A stretch of 64,000 nucleotides of DNA from Pomphorhynchus laevis (GCA_012934845.2 WNNJ02002078.1:62001-126000), one strand, 5' to 3'; shown: positions 44,761 to 57,500, counted from the first letter of the stretch. Program-made: numbers and translations. Notes: generated from the sequence alone by a model not told the origin.

Positions 44761-44830
44761 TCTGTGTAATGTTTTTATCAAAATTCTTTGATCGTCCGTC
44801 AATGCACTTTTGTGGTAAATCTCAAGACAT

Positions 44831-44914
44831 GCACTTCAAGTGATGATCAAGGATCATCACTTGAAGTGCTCACTCGAATGAGCACTCGACAAATGCGTGC
44901 GCCGGCACGCATTT
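44831..44914. repeat. Three successive perfect hairpins
   Basis: Hairpin 1: GCACTTCAAGTGATGATC (44831-44848) with its complement at 44852-44869. Hairpin 2: GTGCTCA (44866-44872) with TGAGCAC (44879-44885). Hairpin 3: AAATGCGTGC (44891-44900) with GCACGCATTT (44905-44914). The third is the LINE-B tail hairpin. Confidence 0.9.
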
Positions 44915-44937
44915 GCCACGTAAAAATAAGCCTTTTT
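44886..44937 (+). mobile_element. Solo LINE-B 3' tail
   Basis: TGCGTGCGCCGGCACGCATT followed by TGCCACGTAAAAATAAG matches the last 50 bp of LINE-B. No LINE-B coding sequence precedes it. Confidence 0.78.
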
Positions 44938-44939
44938 TA

Positions 44940-46560
44940 AAGCCAGCTGCTACGAGCGATCAAAATAATCGTAGATGTTGATCTGCGAGTGCGAAAATCA
45001 TGCTGAGGTATGTGTGAGGATGTTTCTAGTTACATGAGCTTTCATATGTCGTAAAATCAAACTTTCGAAGACTTTGCAGCAAATGCACCTTGAAGTGACC
45101 GGTCTGTAATTGCTTACGGTCGTACGATCACGCTTTTTTAAAATCAAAAACTACGTATTTTTTCAATCGTTTGAAAGAACTTTATAGACAATCGCCTATT
45201 TAAAATTTTAACTAAAGGATGGACACTATTATTAGCAATGTTTCGCAGTGGGATATACGGAAGATTATTGAGTCCTGCAGACGAGCATTGTTTCAACCTT
45301 AGTGGTTCATTGCGTACTAAATAAGCGTTTATCCAGGAAAGAAAGCTTCATCTCATGAAAGCATATAGTAATCGATTTGTTGAACCTTGAGATGTAAAAA
45401 AACTTTGTTATAAGGTAATTAGATATAAAGTGCCATTCAGTTACTAAGTTATCATCAACTTCGATGCATAGGTTTTGATTGTAAATTTTTAGCCTGCTGA
45501 ATGCATAGCGAATGAGGGCTTTACGGTCTAATTTAAAATCGTCTATCAGTTTTCTATCAAAGTGAAGCTTATTCGCAATTTACATTTTGTATATGTTCTG
45601 AACGCGCAATTAACAGAGTAATAAAAAAATTAATGATTTATTAAAGTAAAAAACACAACAGAGTAATCAATATCACCGCGTTTATATTCGGAGAATATCT
45701 TACGACGGTGTTTAAGCGTCATTTAGAATCATACCACGGCTTTGCTGAATTGTCGATGGAAGCACGTTTTAGAGGAGAAAACCGATAAAGTGTAGTTACA
45801 AATACATGTTTGACTAATGACAAAGCTGATTCTAGGCCACGTATAAATGGGTCACTCCAAACAATTGATGTTAAGAATTGACTGACGGCCACAAAGTTTG
45901 TTTTGTAAGGATTCACACAATACGCAGATGGTTTAGGTAGTTTTGTGCTAATAGGCAGATGGATAAATAGCAAATAATGATCGCTCAAACCCAAGTCGTC
46001 ACTATAATTAACGGAAACATTGCATTCCGTGCTGGATAAGCACAGGTTGAGCAGATTTTTAGAGTTCCCTATAAATCTAATAAAATCCCTTACCTTCTGA
46101 GTTAGATGACATTCGCTAATAGTATCAATATGGAGTAAGAATTGAAAATCACAACCTGGTAACCTCGAATAACTGTTCCAATTAATGCGAGGAGCATTGA
46201 AATTACCCCAGATACATACAATCTATGTGAGCGAAAATCGTGTAATATCCATCCTAATGTTTTCTTAGTCAGCAAAAGGACTGCAATAAATGAGAATAAT
46301 AATCAAGTATGATGATTTTTTCAACCGTGATTCCACACCACAAAGATTCTATGCAGTCAATCAAATGACTGATCAATACCTTATCACTAAATTGATTTTG
46401 GGCAACATAATAACACCACGATTTTTTGAGCCAATACGATTACATCTGAAGGAAACAATCAGGAATGATAATCTCAGAGTCAGCGATATTAGAGCTTAAC
46501 TATGATGATGTTATTGCAATTAAGTGAAATTAGTATTTTGCTAGCACAAAGCAAATTTCA
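44940..46560 (-). mobile_element. CR1/Jockey-like LINE ('LINE-D'), minus strand: endonuclease to RT start
   Basis: Minus-strand blocks: HLIDCIESLWCGI (46370-46330), GNFNAPRINWNSYS (46215-46175; the usual motif is GDFNAPxIxW, so the catalytic Asp is Asn), LGLSDHYLLFIHLPIS (45993-45945) with intact S-D-H, a linker with DFKLDRKALIRYAFSRLK (45540-45490) and the RT start NYRPVTSRCICCKVFESLIL (45110-45055). It breaks off at 44940 next to a solo LINE-B tail. Stops and frame changes are frequent. Confidence 0.78.
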
Positions 46561-46644
46561 TCTAGTTTAGGCATAAGCTTTGAAAGTTAGTATACGTAAC
46601 TTAATATATACGTAATGCTTCTACTGTACGACCATTCAAAAGTA

Positions 46645-46815
46645 AGATTGAATGTTGAATCTATTGAATTAAAAGAAGGTATAGTAACAAACTACCAACA
46701 CAGTTAGTACAGACGCGGCTTAACTTGTCAGTGATGTTAACTTCCCTTTAGTCGTAGTAGGAGGTTAATGGTACACAATGTACTCGAACAGGACGCCGCA
46801 CTACCTGAAAATTCT
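46645..46815 (+). repeat. 171-bp direct repeat, first copy
   Basis: GTTAACTTCCCTTTAGTCG, AATGGTACACAATGTACTCG and GACGCCGCACTACCTGAAAA recur 338 bp downstream at about 95 percent identity. Confidence 0.88.
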
Positions 46816-46982
46816 GATTCGTAAGGTTACGTTCCCCGTTTTGGACACGACTACTGAGTTATTTCTGTGCTGTTTTTAAACGGTTCTGATCAGATATGCC
46901 AAGATCACGCAAAAATCGAATTCCTGAGCTTATTAAGCAAAACGCAATCTTGAACAAGGCATCTACCGAATCATAAAAAGTG

Positions 46983-47153
46983 AGATTAGATGTTGAATAT
47001 GTTGAATTAAGAGAAGGTATATAAACAAACTACCTACACAGTTAGTAAAGACGCATCTTAACTTGTCAGTGATGTTAACTTCCCTTTATTCGTAGTAGGG
47101 GGTTAATGGTACACAATGTACTCGAACACGACGCCGCACTACCTGAAAATTCT
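46983..47153 (+). repeat. 171-bp direct repeat, second copy
   Basis: Matches 46645-46815. A third start (TAGATGTTGAATAC) appears at 47157, so the array may once have been longer. The 167 bp between the copies include a short frame MPRSRKNRIPELIKQNAILN (46895-46955) that I do not recognise. Confidence 0.88.
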
Positions 47154-47199
47154 ATTGAATATTAGATGTTGAATACGGCATTCTGCTATCTGTTTTTGA

Positions 47200-47424
47200 T
47201 TTTTTAATCGATTATCTGTTAATCGATTTTGGCTATTAACCGCCGAGGACTCGCTAATGCCAGCTATAAGCATTGAACAATCCCTGTTGGTAGCAAATAG
47301 ATGTTTGCCTTTTACTGGCTTATTCGCTGAAAAGGGGATAACGATATATTTAATATTCCTTACTGATGAAGTCAGTAAGTGTTTTTGTAATTTTTGTAGA
47401 GAAAATTATTATTTTTGGCTGTAA
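47200..47424 (+). other. Open frame of 74 codons, unrecognised
   Basis: Reads LLTAEDSLMPAISIEQSLLV and ANRCLPFTGLFAEKG with coding-like composition in an otherwise AT-rich area. There is no ATG near the start and no matching splice context was confirmed. It may be a transposon relic. Confidence 0.25.
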
Positions 47425-48485
47425 AAGAAATATAATAAAAAGTAGAAACAATAAAAGAAAATGAATAGCAAATAACACAAATAACTCATAAGTACATTAG
47501 TACGTAGCTTATAAGTACACGTTCATGAAACGTTCCTTCAATGAACCTTCCATTATCATCTTGACCAATGCTCTCATAAAAAATCGCTATTCGGGTGGTT
47601 GTTTTCTTAAATAAAAAACTAAACCATCCGTACACAATACTTTTTTCCCTGTTAATGACCTCCTTATTCTATTCCAGCCAATGTCTTGGAGCTCCCCAAT
47701 AAGCTGAGTCCTTTCTTACACTTACTTATTAGCTGCACCTAGATATTTTACTGCTGACAGGTCTAAGGAAAATCTGCTCTATAATATCAAGAACTATTAT
47801 CTTTCTTACCTATCAATGCCTTATTTTTCGACCTTCTAGTGCTTCTGATTCTGAAAAAACATATCTACTAAATGCCTTATCATTAAGAGTAAGTCAGATC
47901 CTCTCTTCTCTTTTTCTAGTGCATTTAATCGTTTTCCTTATGTATACCGACAATTTTTGCCATTCGTCGAATTAACAAAACATGGTGTATGTCATCGCAA
48001 AGACCTTAATAAATATTTTTTTCGTTGTCTTGCCTAATGACAAATTGGTAGAATATAAGTACATATATTCTAACAATTCCCTAAAGGATTGTTTATCAAA
48101 TTATTCTCTAACCATATTTTACCTCTTCTAATAATTTAGGTACTGTTGCTGGTCCATTCGATGAAATCGTTATCTGATGCTACGCCCCTACGCATCAATA
48201 ATGACATTTGATGTAATATCGACTGCTTCTACCTTACAACTAAAATTTATTAGATAGCAAGTTGCATGTTTAGGGTATTCTCCCCTGAGGTTTTCATGTT
48301 TGCCGCCCTATAGCCTTTATAACATTTTTACTCCACTAAAAAGGTAACGAGAATTTTTTTAGCTGCATAATCTTATATTCGTATTCATTGAGCTATGCTC
48401 TCCTGAACAAGTTACGCAATTCGAGTTCTTTACTTAGCACATCGACGAGAAGTGTTCCTGTCTCGACACTTGTAGCCTTGAGAAT
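47425..48485. other. Stretch with no identified gene
   Basis: Mixed AT-rich sequence without long frames or recognised repeats. Confidence 0.4.
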
Positions 48486-49935
48486 AGATCCAATTGTATG
48501 ATTTGGATCATACAAATACTATACTCGATTTGGTCTTTACTAAGTGTTTGGGTGACGTTTCAGGTGTTCGTTATGACGCACCAATTGGCAATAGCGATCA
48601 CTGTGTACTCTCTATGCGGCTGTCGCTGTTCAACAGAGCCTCACAAAACTCTAATTTTAAAAAACGTTGTTGGGTAGGTGTTGATGCTAATCAACTAGCT
48701 GCAAGCTTCCCAAAAAATATCTGTGATAGTCTTCGTATCCACTTCGGTTTGGAGGTTCCTGTAGTCTTTGATCTGCTCCATGATGAATTGATGCGAATTT
48801 CTGATATCTTTGCTCCGCTACGTGCCTGGAAGTTCAAGCATGGACATCCTCCTTGGTTCGACAGAGAGCTTCTTGATGCTATAAGATCCCGCAACAAATT
48901 GTGGCGCAAATTTAGGCGTTCTTCTGCTTCAAAACGTGCCTACATCGACTCTCGGAACTTATGCAATCGGCTAAAATTTCAGAAACGCTATTCGTACGAA
49001 GATAGTATCGCCAGGGATGCATCTTTGAATCCTAGGAGGTTTTGGTCTTATGTAAGAAACAACAGAACACTTGTCGCCACAATTAGCTAAATCCAAACGC
49101 CAACTGAAACTTTGACCGATCCGTCTCTAATCGCCCAACATTTAGCTGATGGCTTCTTGGTACAGGCTTTGACCTCTAACAAACTGCATGACTTTAGTTG
49201 GAAGTATGTTCCGGTTGCTCATCGGTGTTCTGTTCGTCCACTCAGAGTGGATGAGGTGTTGAACGAGGTTATGAAGCTCGATTCGTTTACATCTCCGGGA
49301 CCAGACAATATCGCCCCCTTCCTCGTCAAATCCCTAGCGAACGAACTGAGCAATGATTTAACTATGTTTTTCAGATACAGCTTAGACACATCTTGGATTC
49401 CTGACAGTTGGAAGTGTGCAATTGTGGTGCCTATTCCCAAAAAGCATCCTGCTAGCTTTTGCGCGGACTTTCGGCCCATTAGCTTAACTAGCGTATTCTG
49501 CAAACTTTTAGAAAGAATCATTGCTAGTAGAATCAGGGATCATTTGGATCGTAATCACATATTGGTTGAATCTCAACATGGTTTCAGGATCGGACTTTCA
49601 TGCCTTACTAACCTACTAACTGCGCGTGAAAAATGGGCTGATGCTCTGGGGGCTGGGTTTCAGGTTCATACAGTATTCCTTGATTTTTCGAAAGCTTTTG
49701 ATAGGGTACCACACGACGGCATAGTGTCTTTACTGTATCACTATGGACTTCATTCATATATTTGTGAGTGGGTCAGGGAATTTCTATCAAATAGGTCTTT
49801 CCGAGTTTGTGTTGGGGGCGTGTTTTCTTATTCGGTAAATATTAATTCTGGCGTACCGCAGGGATCAGTCCTTGGCCCACTGCTCTTTATAATCTTCATT
49901 AATGATCTGCTACTCCGCTTATCATGCTCTCATCT
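48486..49935 (+). mobile_element. CR1-like LINE ('LINE-A'), plus strand: endonuclease end and RT
   Basis: One frame runs from NTILDLVFTKCLG and IGNSDHCVLSMRL (endonuclease C-terminus, 48510-48625; S-D-H intact) through a linker to the RT with SPGPDNIAPFLVK (49294-49332), DFRPISLTSVFCKLLERIIA (49467-49526), VFLDFSKAFDRVPHDG (49674-49721) and GVPQGSVLGPLLFIIFINDL (49851-49910). A single in-frame TAA at 49088-49090 interrupts it. It is 5'-truncated and stops at CSHL before its own YADD motif, where LINE-B sequence takes over in frame. Confidence 0.88.
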
Positions 49936-51185
49936 AATCGCATGCATAAAAGTGTACAACGACTTACTCATTTCTCGAGACAAGACTCTATATAGTGTGC
50001 TCATCTCCTTCGACCTCTCCTCCGCATTCGACATTGTCGACCACTCCGTCCTCCTTTCTCGCCTTCGTTATGATTACGGCTTTTCTTCCTCCTCCGTAGC
50101 ATGGTTTGCCTAATATCTATCCGACCGTTTGTTTCGCGTCTGTTCTAATTCATCATCCTCCCCTCCCATCCTTATTTTTTGCGGGGTCCCACAAGATTTA
50201 GTCCTAGGTCCCCTCCTTTTCTTTCTTCTGCTTGGCGATCTCTCTCCGTTTATCAAACCTAACTCCTTTAACGTCATGCAATACGCCGATGACATCCTCA
50301 TCTATGCTTATGCACCCGCACATCGCATACACTATATCGGCATGTCCGCCTCCGACTGTCTTTCTTCTATCTACAAACGTCTCTCCAATCTCCATCTCAT
50401 TCTAAACGCCGAAAAGTCCAAAATAATGTGGATCCTCTCTTGTAAACTAAGCATATCTCCTCCTACTGTATATTTTGCCTCATCGATCATCCCCATAGTC
50501 CACAATCTCACTTTCTTAGGCTTCCATCTCGATGATCACGTTTCCCTTAAACCCTTCGTCCGTGACAAAGTTCGCTCATCTAACTTAATTCTCCGTGACA
50601 TCCGCCGTAGCCGCCCCCCCCTTATCGACTTCCGTTCTTGTATGTATCTTCTTTCATCGCTTCTTTACCCTAAAGTCGATTACTGCCTTAGCCTTTTCGC
50701 AAATTCTCCAAAATACATCATCCTACCCCTACAACGAATAATCAACACCGCCGTTCGAGTGCTCTTTCGTCTCCGTTGCTTCGATCACACATCCACATAT
50801 TTTGTCTAACTCTTTGGCCCACCATCTACATCCGCATCAAACTCCGCCTTCTCGTTACTTTTCGTCTCATCGCTGTCGGCTGCTCATCGTTCATCAACCT
50901 TTGTTTCTTAGACGATACTCGCCCCACCTCGCTATTGCTTCGTTTCTGTCATACCCTCTTACTCCAGGTTCCTAATTTCTCCAACAACTACGGTCTCCGA
51001 TCCTTCCTCGTTGCCGCCTCACTCGCCTGGAATCAACTCCCTCTCGACGTCCGCCGCGCCCCCTCCTTTATCACATTCAAACACCTCCTCCGTTCACACC
51101 TTCTCGACACCTGATTCACAGTCTTGTTTTATTGTGGTCATGTAAGCGTGCGCTGGCACGCATTTGCCACGTTAAAATAAATCCT
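49936..51185 (+). mobile_element. LINE-B (L2/CR1-like), 5'-truncated plus-strand copy fused to LINE-A
   Basis: From ATCGCATGCATAAAAGTG onward it is nearly identical to 42542-43455: SFDLSSAFDIVDHSVLLSRL, then after a stop at 50111-50113 the segment GVPQDLVLGPLLFFLLLGDL, VMQYADDILIYAYAP with the catalytic Y-A-D-D (50274-50318), FLGFHLDDHVSLKPFVRDKV and the C-terminal part, ending in GCGTGCGCTGGCACGCATTT (51147-51166) and a TTAAAATAAATCC end. It keeps the 326 bp lost from the 42-kb copy. Only a few breaks are present, so it is young. Confidence 0.9.
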
Positions 51186-51363
51186 TCTGTTTACTTGAAT
51201 CGGGATTTTCATTACACAAACAAATCGTTCATTGTTTCAATTAAAACGTTTAATGACATTGATTTATATATGTTTGATAATACGTTAGTTTGATATTACG
51301 CAATCTGAATTATAGATTTTGTAATGACAAAAATGTTAACACTCTAACTACTCAGCTAGTTGC

Positions 51364-51570
51364 ATGGCGTCGTATTATCAGTTCAATCATTATAATGATT
51401 TTGATTCTTCAATAGTCGATAATATTGAGAATGTTTCCAGCAGTCCAATTACAATAATGGCCGACAATGCACACACTACTGGATATCACGGTCATGAAAA
51501 TATCTCGATCGTCAATCCAGCAAACCAAGCATTGACAGCCACTCATCATTTGGATCATCAAAACTCAATT
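51364..51570 (+). CDS. eya: eya exon 1 (residues 1-69)
   Basis: ATG at 51364, donor GTAAGT, phase 0. It begins 179 bp after a LINE-B tail. Confidence 0.8.
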
Positions 51571-54500
51571 GTAAGTATCCATTAATTTATTAAAATTATT
51601 GTGTTCTATTTTAATGTTTTTTATTTATTTAAATGATAAAATATCTTAATTTGACATATCTTTATCTTGTCAAATATTTAATTATATTATATTAAATATA
51701 TTATAAAATTAATTAAATATATGATATTATATTAAATATAATAAATTAATATTATATTTAATCATATTAAAGTATATTATTTATTATTTCTTATATTATC
51801 TTATATTCTCAATTTTTCTAAAACGTAATGTATTGTGATAATATAATTATTTACCAATTAATATTTATAAAATTTGGATTATATATTTGAGGATTTTGGA
51901 AAGTGACCGACTTGAATAGTTTGGACACTTCTGAAGAATATCTTGGGCCTGATATTACTTGAGTTCGGATAAACTAAAATAAACTTGATCCATATGTGTA
52001 TATCAGTTTCGAATTCTAGTGTCAAGCCAGATGAAAATGCAGAGCGGACCAGATACTGATTGCGGTCGACGGTTGTCCATATGTTGTTGATACAATGCGA
52101 GCACATTGTGTTTTGTTTTTGAAAAATAAATTTCAGCTTTGTTGATCTCCAAAATTTAAAAAAGTTAATATAGTATTCGGTTAATATTTATATATTGTAT
52201 CATTATTTATTGCTACAAGTCATATAACAATGAGATAAACCAATACGATGTCAATGTGATGTTATACAATGCTAAATTGAAATAAATTGTGATTTGAATG
52301 AATAATTTTAGGTGGAAAATCTCAACCGATGTATATTTTTGCATTTAATAACTCATTATATTAATCAAATAACATTTAATTAGTTTACAAATTAACTTGT
52401 TTACAGGTTTATCCATACATTATTAAATATAAATTTATTTGATTATTAATTATTTTGCAGTTTTGACTTTTGCATTTTTATTCTTAATACTTAAATATTC
52501 AGAACGATGGAATTGCGTTACCGAGCTACATGAATTCTCATGCCTATTGTGCTTCCATTATGTCACAACCAAACGATATGTTTTGCCAAGGTGTTAATTT
52601 AGACTCATTTCAACAGCACAGCAATTCATCTCCGTGTTTATCTGCAAATTTGTCATTTAATGACCATGCGACTACCAAGATCCGACAGAGAAAAGCTTCG
52701 CGATTATCTAAATCAGCCAAGGATCCGGTGTTTCAGAGCAGCATTGAAGAACGTATGATGTTTAATATAACAGAATTTATCGATAGAAATTTTTTTAGTT
52801 TACTTTTAAATACGGAAATTACGATATATGTAAAATATGATTGAAATATAATACAATTTCGATATATTAATATCTTATAAAATATATAAGTTTTATAATT
52901 GATATCAATTAAATTATGACTTGCTAACCAAGCATTTTCAATATAAAAGTTCTTTTGTGGAAATTCTATTGATGTTAGTGGATCTTTGTCGTTATACCAG
53001 GAACAATAGTGTCCGTGTTTCTTTTAATATAATATATTTTATGATATATTATATAAAATATAATATATGAATTATATTCTTTATAATATAAACCTTATTA
53101 TGTTGTGAATATAAAATATATATTTTAAAATAAATAAAATGATATTATGACGATTACGTCTCTAATAAATTAGAGACGATTGTCGAAGTTAACTTCAAAG
53201 TTTAAGAACAGTATAAAAGTGTACTACAAAACTGGTGCGAGACTTAGTGGCATTTTCAAAAGGAAACCAGTTGCAGCATCACAATGTGTAATATATACCA
53301 TTCCGTGTTCAGATTGTGAGAAGACCTATGTTGGACAAACTAAATAAGGTTTAAAAAAGAGAACGTACCAACATACGTACAACCTGAAGAAAAGTGATGC
53401 ATCTTCAGCAATATTCAATCATGTTTTTGAGACCGGCCATAACATTGATTTCGAAAGCATAGATATTCTACATAAAGAAAAACAGTTAGGGCGTAGGCTC
53501 ATTTTGAAATCATTGTACATTTCCATCTTTCCTACAATGGAAGGGAATAAATCTAACTGGTCCTTTAAATTCCATCCACAAGACGTACAAAAAGATGTAA
53601 ACTATAAACTTGCTAAACATCGTGATAAGGTTGACAAAATGAAATCAGCTATTGCCGATAGGGCTATAACTTAGTTACATTATTTTTAATGGAATTTTCT
53701 TTTTGTGTAATATTTTTCTTCTATTTTTAGATTGAAAAAGACTGCTAAGTACAGTCGAAATATCAAATAAATAAAGTTCTTTTTGTATTCTCAAAGATGA
53801 TTCGCAATAAAAAAGTTAGTTTTGACCCGAAAGCAATTCTCAACGATAAATAAAAATATAAATAAATAAAATAAAAATAAATATAATTCAGAGAACTTTA
53901 TATTTTATTGTAGTTTTAGACAGCTTATATTGATATACACATATATTGATATAATATACTTATATTATATATTTTATAATGTAAATTTAATATTTGCACT
54001 TAATTTAATTAAATTTTAAATAACATTAAAATACTAATGATTATCAACTTTTTGGTCTTTTAATTGTCGACCTGACCTACCACTACGAGAGATGGAAGAT
54101 GACGCTTAAAGATTGTTGTTGCATTAAATTTCTATTAATTAACATAAATTAATGTAATATAATTTTAGATATTTTACAGTTAATACTTTTTACGCTTGCT
54201 AAATCAAAAAATATTTAATATTAAAACACTTTAAAAATAGGTAATGTAAAGAAAATACCCATTTTATAGGTATTTATCAGATATTTATAAATTTAATTTA
54301 TCATTATTAATTAAATTATAATTTAATTTTTAATATTACATCAATCGGTTGATTATTCCTTAACGAATTAAATAAATTTATAAATTTTTTATAGATCATT
54401 TGTTGCAACCGTATATATAATTTATCAGCTTTATTTTGGTTGTGCGAAGTTTATTAAGACTTAGAACCTTGTGCTTCATTTAGCTCATCCTTGCAAAACA

Positions 54501-57500
54501 CGCAAGCGTCAAGTGCCCTCACCAGGCTTAAACGATCATATCAGTCGCGTTTTTATCTGGGATCTTGATGAAACAGCCATTATTTTCCAATCTCTGTTAT
54601 CCGGTGAATACGCTCGTAAACACGGCAAGGTATCTAAACTGAATGATTTTTTAAATTATGTGCTTTTTTAAAGGACATTCAACGATGTGTTAATCTAGGC
54701 CTAGAAATGGAGGATTTTATATTTTACCTATGTGATAACTACTTTTTCTTTAGAGACCTTGAGGTACTTAGCAATATCATGAACTAACCATATAACATAC
54801 TTTTGAAGGAAAACGATCAAATGCACATTAACGAATTATACAATGAAGATATCGGATACGATTTAAGGTACTGCATGTTTATTTACAATTCAAACATATC
54901 GTGTGTTTACTATCAAAAAAATAACGTTTAATAATTTTGTTAATTTTAATTTTATTTTAAAAATGCGGTAAATGGTGTCAGCTAACAAAGCGATACATTC
55001 ATAAGGTATTCATAAAAATTATGGATATTTTATGGGATTACTTAATGAAATATAGATTATTCATACTCATTATTTTAATTAAGAATAATCAAATGCTTTC
55101 TTATCTTTAACATTATTTGTATCAAATTAAATAATGAAAGGATGATGTGTTTTTCTTTTTATCTTTGTTTTTCCGATAAGAAATATTTTTGTAATATTAT
55201 TAAGATATTGTTAGAAATAACGTTATTAGAACCTAATTGTATATTATCTAAAATACTCGTAAGTTATTGGCCTAGACCACATGCGATCAAGTCTTGTCTG
55301 CATTCAGTTTTTACTTCAATGATTGTGAAGTAAAACGTTTTAAGATTTAAGGTGATCTCAAATTTGCCATATTTATTTGCCTAATTCTATAGTTATTTAA
55401 TAAATAAAAATAATAATAGTGAAAAATAAAACCAAAAATGAAAATATGAAAGACAATATAAATATAGCCTATAAATAGAGCCTTTAGTATATGTTAGTAG
55501 CTAATGACTGAATTTGAATTGAAGCCTTTGGATCACTATTTTCTTTAGTCACAATATCCTTTCATTTACTTTTTTGTAACTTAATAAACTGTATTTTAGG
55601 TTTGTTTTGAAATTTTAGTCTTCCGCCAAATGTGGTCTTTTAGACTTTTTAAGTTATGCTTCATTTACTTTAAATGAATATTAAAATTTTTGAATATTAT
55701 ATTTTAATATCAAATTAAAATAATATTTAATTAAAATTAATATAAAAATTAATTTTAATATTTAATATTAATTTTTATTCGTTACATTATACATTTATAC
55801 TATCCAAATGATTACTAATTAAAGTCTGATATTTAAATAAAATTTGATCAAAATATCAACATAAAGTATTTGAAATTTACTTAAATAATTTCATTAACTT
55901 GTTATTTTTGATTTAATAAAATGATAAAAAACAGTTTATTTTTATTTTACAATATTATCAAGAACGAATCAGGGGTAAGATTTTTAAAAATCTAGATCAT
56001 CTCTAAGATTTGTGTCCTGGTGTACCAAAAGCTGCAAAAATATGGAATGAGTTTGATTTTATTTAATTTGTAAATTTAATCTGTAATATTAGTTTATATC
56101 TTTCAATGAAATGTTTAATTAAAAATTTTACTTATTAATTACTAAAATAGTCATTATGTATTTTATATTTCATATGCATTTAGCAATAAAATATATAAAT
56201 CGATATGTCTCGTCGACAGTTTAAAATATTGATTATTCTTTAATGTTTTACATGCGATAAACTTATCTGTTTCTATAAACGAATAGATTATTAAATTATT
56301 GTAACTTTTTTAAAATATATATTTTTGGACAAGTCCTGACAAAGTAGATACTTTTTCTACGCATAGTGTTCATTCGTAGTGTTTCACTTAGCTATTATCA
56401 TATTTGGTAATAATTCAGACAACCACATAATATTAATGTTAAGTGTTTAGCTTTTTTATCTCTTTATAAAACTACTATCTTTATGGTTTAGCAATTATGA
56501 TTTTATTAACGACGGATTATCTACTGTGAACGCTCATTTGGGATTTGCATCAACTGCATCTACATTAAAGGGTAGCTCTGAGTGGCTAAAGAAGATATCT
56601 CTGCGATACATGAAAATCAAAGATCTATTTACAACTAATCAAAATTCTATTGAATGTATAGCGCGTTTAAGATCAAGTACATTGTTTCTATTTTATATTT
56701 TAACTGTTTAGCTTTGTTTCCGGCAAACAGATATGATCGTTGGCTTAGGTTAAGATGTAACATCGAAGATTTTACGGATTCATGGACAAGTTTATCACAT
56801 CAGGCTTTAAGTCAAATATCAAGAAGGTGACAATTACTTAAGATATGTTATTATTATCTTAATAAAATATAATGTAGCGGGCACGATAAAGGCTCTTCGA
56901 TAATAAAGGATTTAATATTAAATGTTGATTTCGATGTTTAATAAAGCATAAATATAAAATTAAGGGTTAACATTTTTTTATAAAATTATGTAAGCACAAA
57001 GTCGTTGTACGTAACCACCTTTTTAGGTGTAAAAAACGAAACATGAGATTCACGGTATACCTTTAACATTAAAAAACGTGAATATTGAACTTAGACGATG
57101 TGATATAATACTTCGACGATTTGTTTATATACTTGTCGACAAGGTCAGCTAACATCGTCAAGAAAAATCGAACGAAAAATTGAACGAACGGAAAGTATTC
57201 GGTTGCCTATGGTTTAATAGGAAAATAATCTCGTTTATTACTGACGATGCTAGCAGTTGCTGGCAAAAATTCAAAGAAATTTAGAAATCTGTTATATTAG
57301 TTTGCTTATGTTCGTTTATATATACAAAATGATGTTGCTTGATAGACTGGACTTTGATTCACGACTTTCAATCACCATGTCACTTCTAGACGACCACTTC
57401 AGCATCTAAATGATGACTACCCGGCAACACTAATCAGTAGAATGAGGTACCCATTGATTATTTCGGCTGTCTGTGTGACATTGTGAATAAGGCATTTCCG

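Noticed and set aside
46290-46499. Plus-strand open frame as a gene
   Set aside because: It is antisense to the endonuclease region of LINE-D.
46645-47153. LTR-type element from the direct repeats
   Set aside because: The copies are 171 bp with only 167 bp between them, and no tRNA primer site or coding part was recognised.
52753-52844. Extension of eya exon 2 to the next stop
   Set aside because: A good donor at 52753 joins in frame to exon 3, and the extension has no family similarity.
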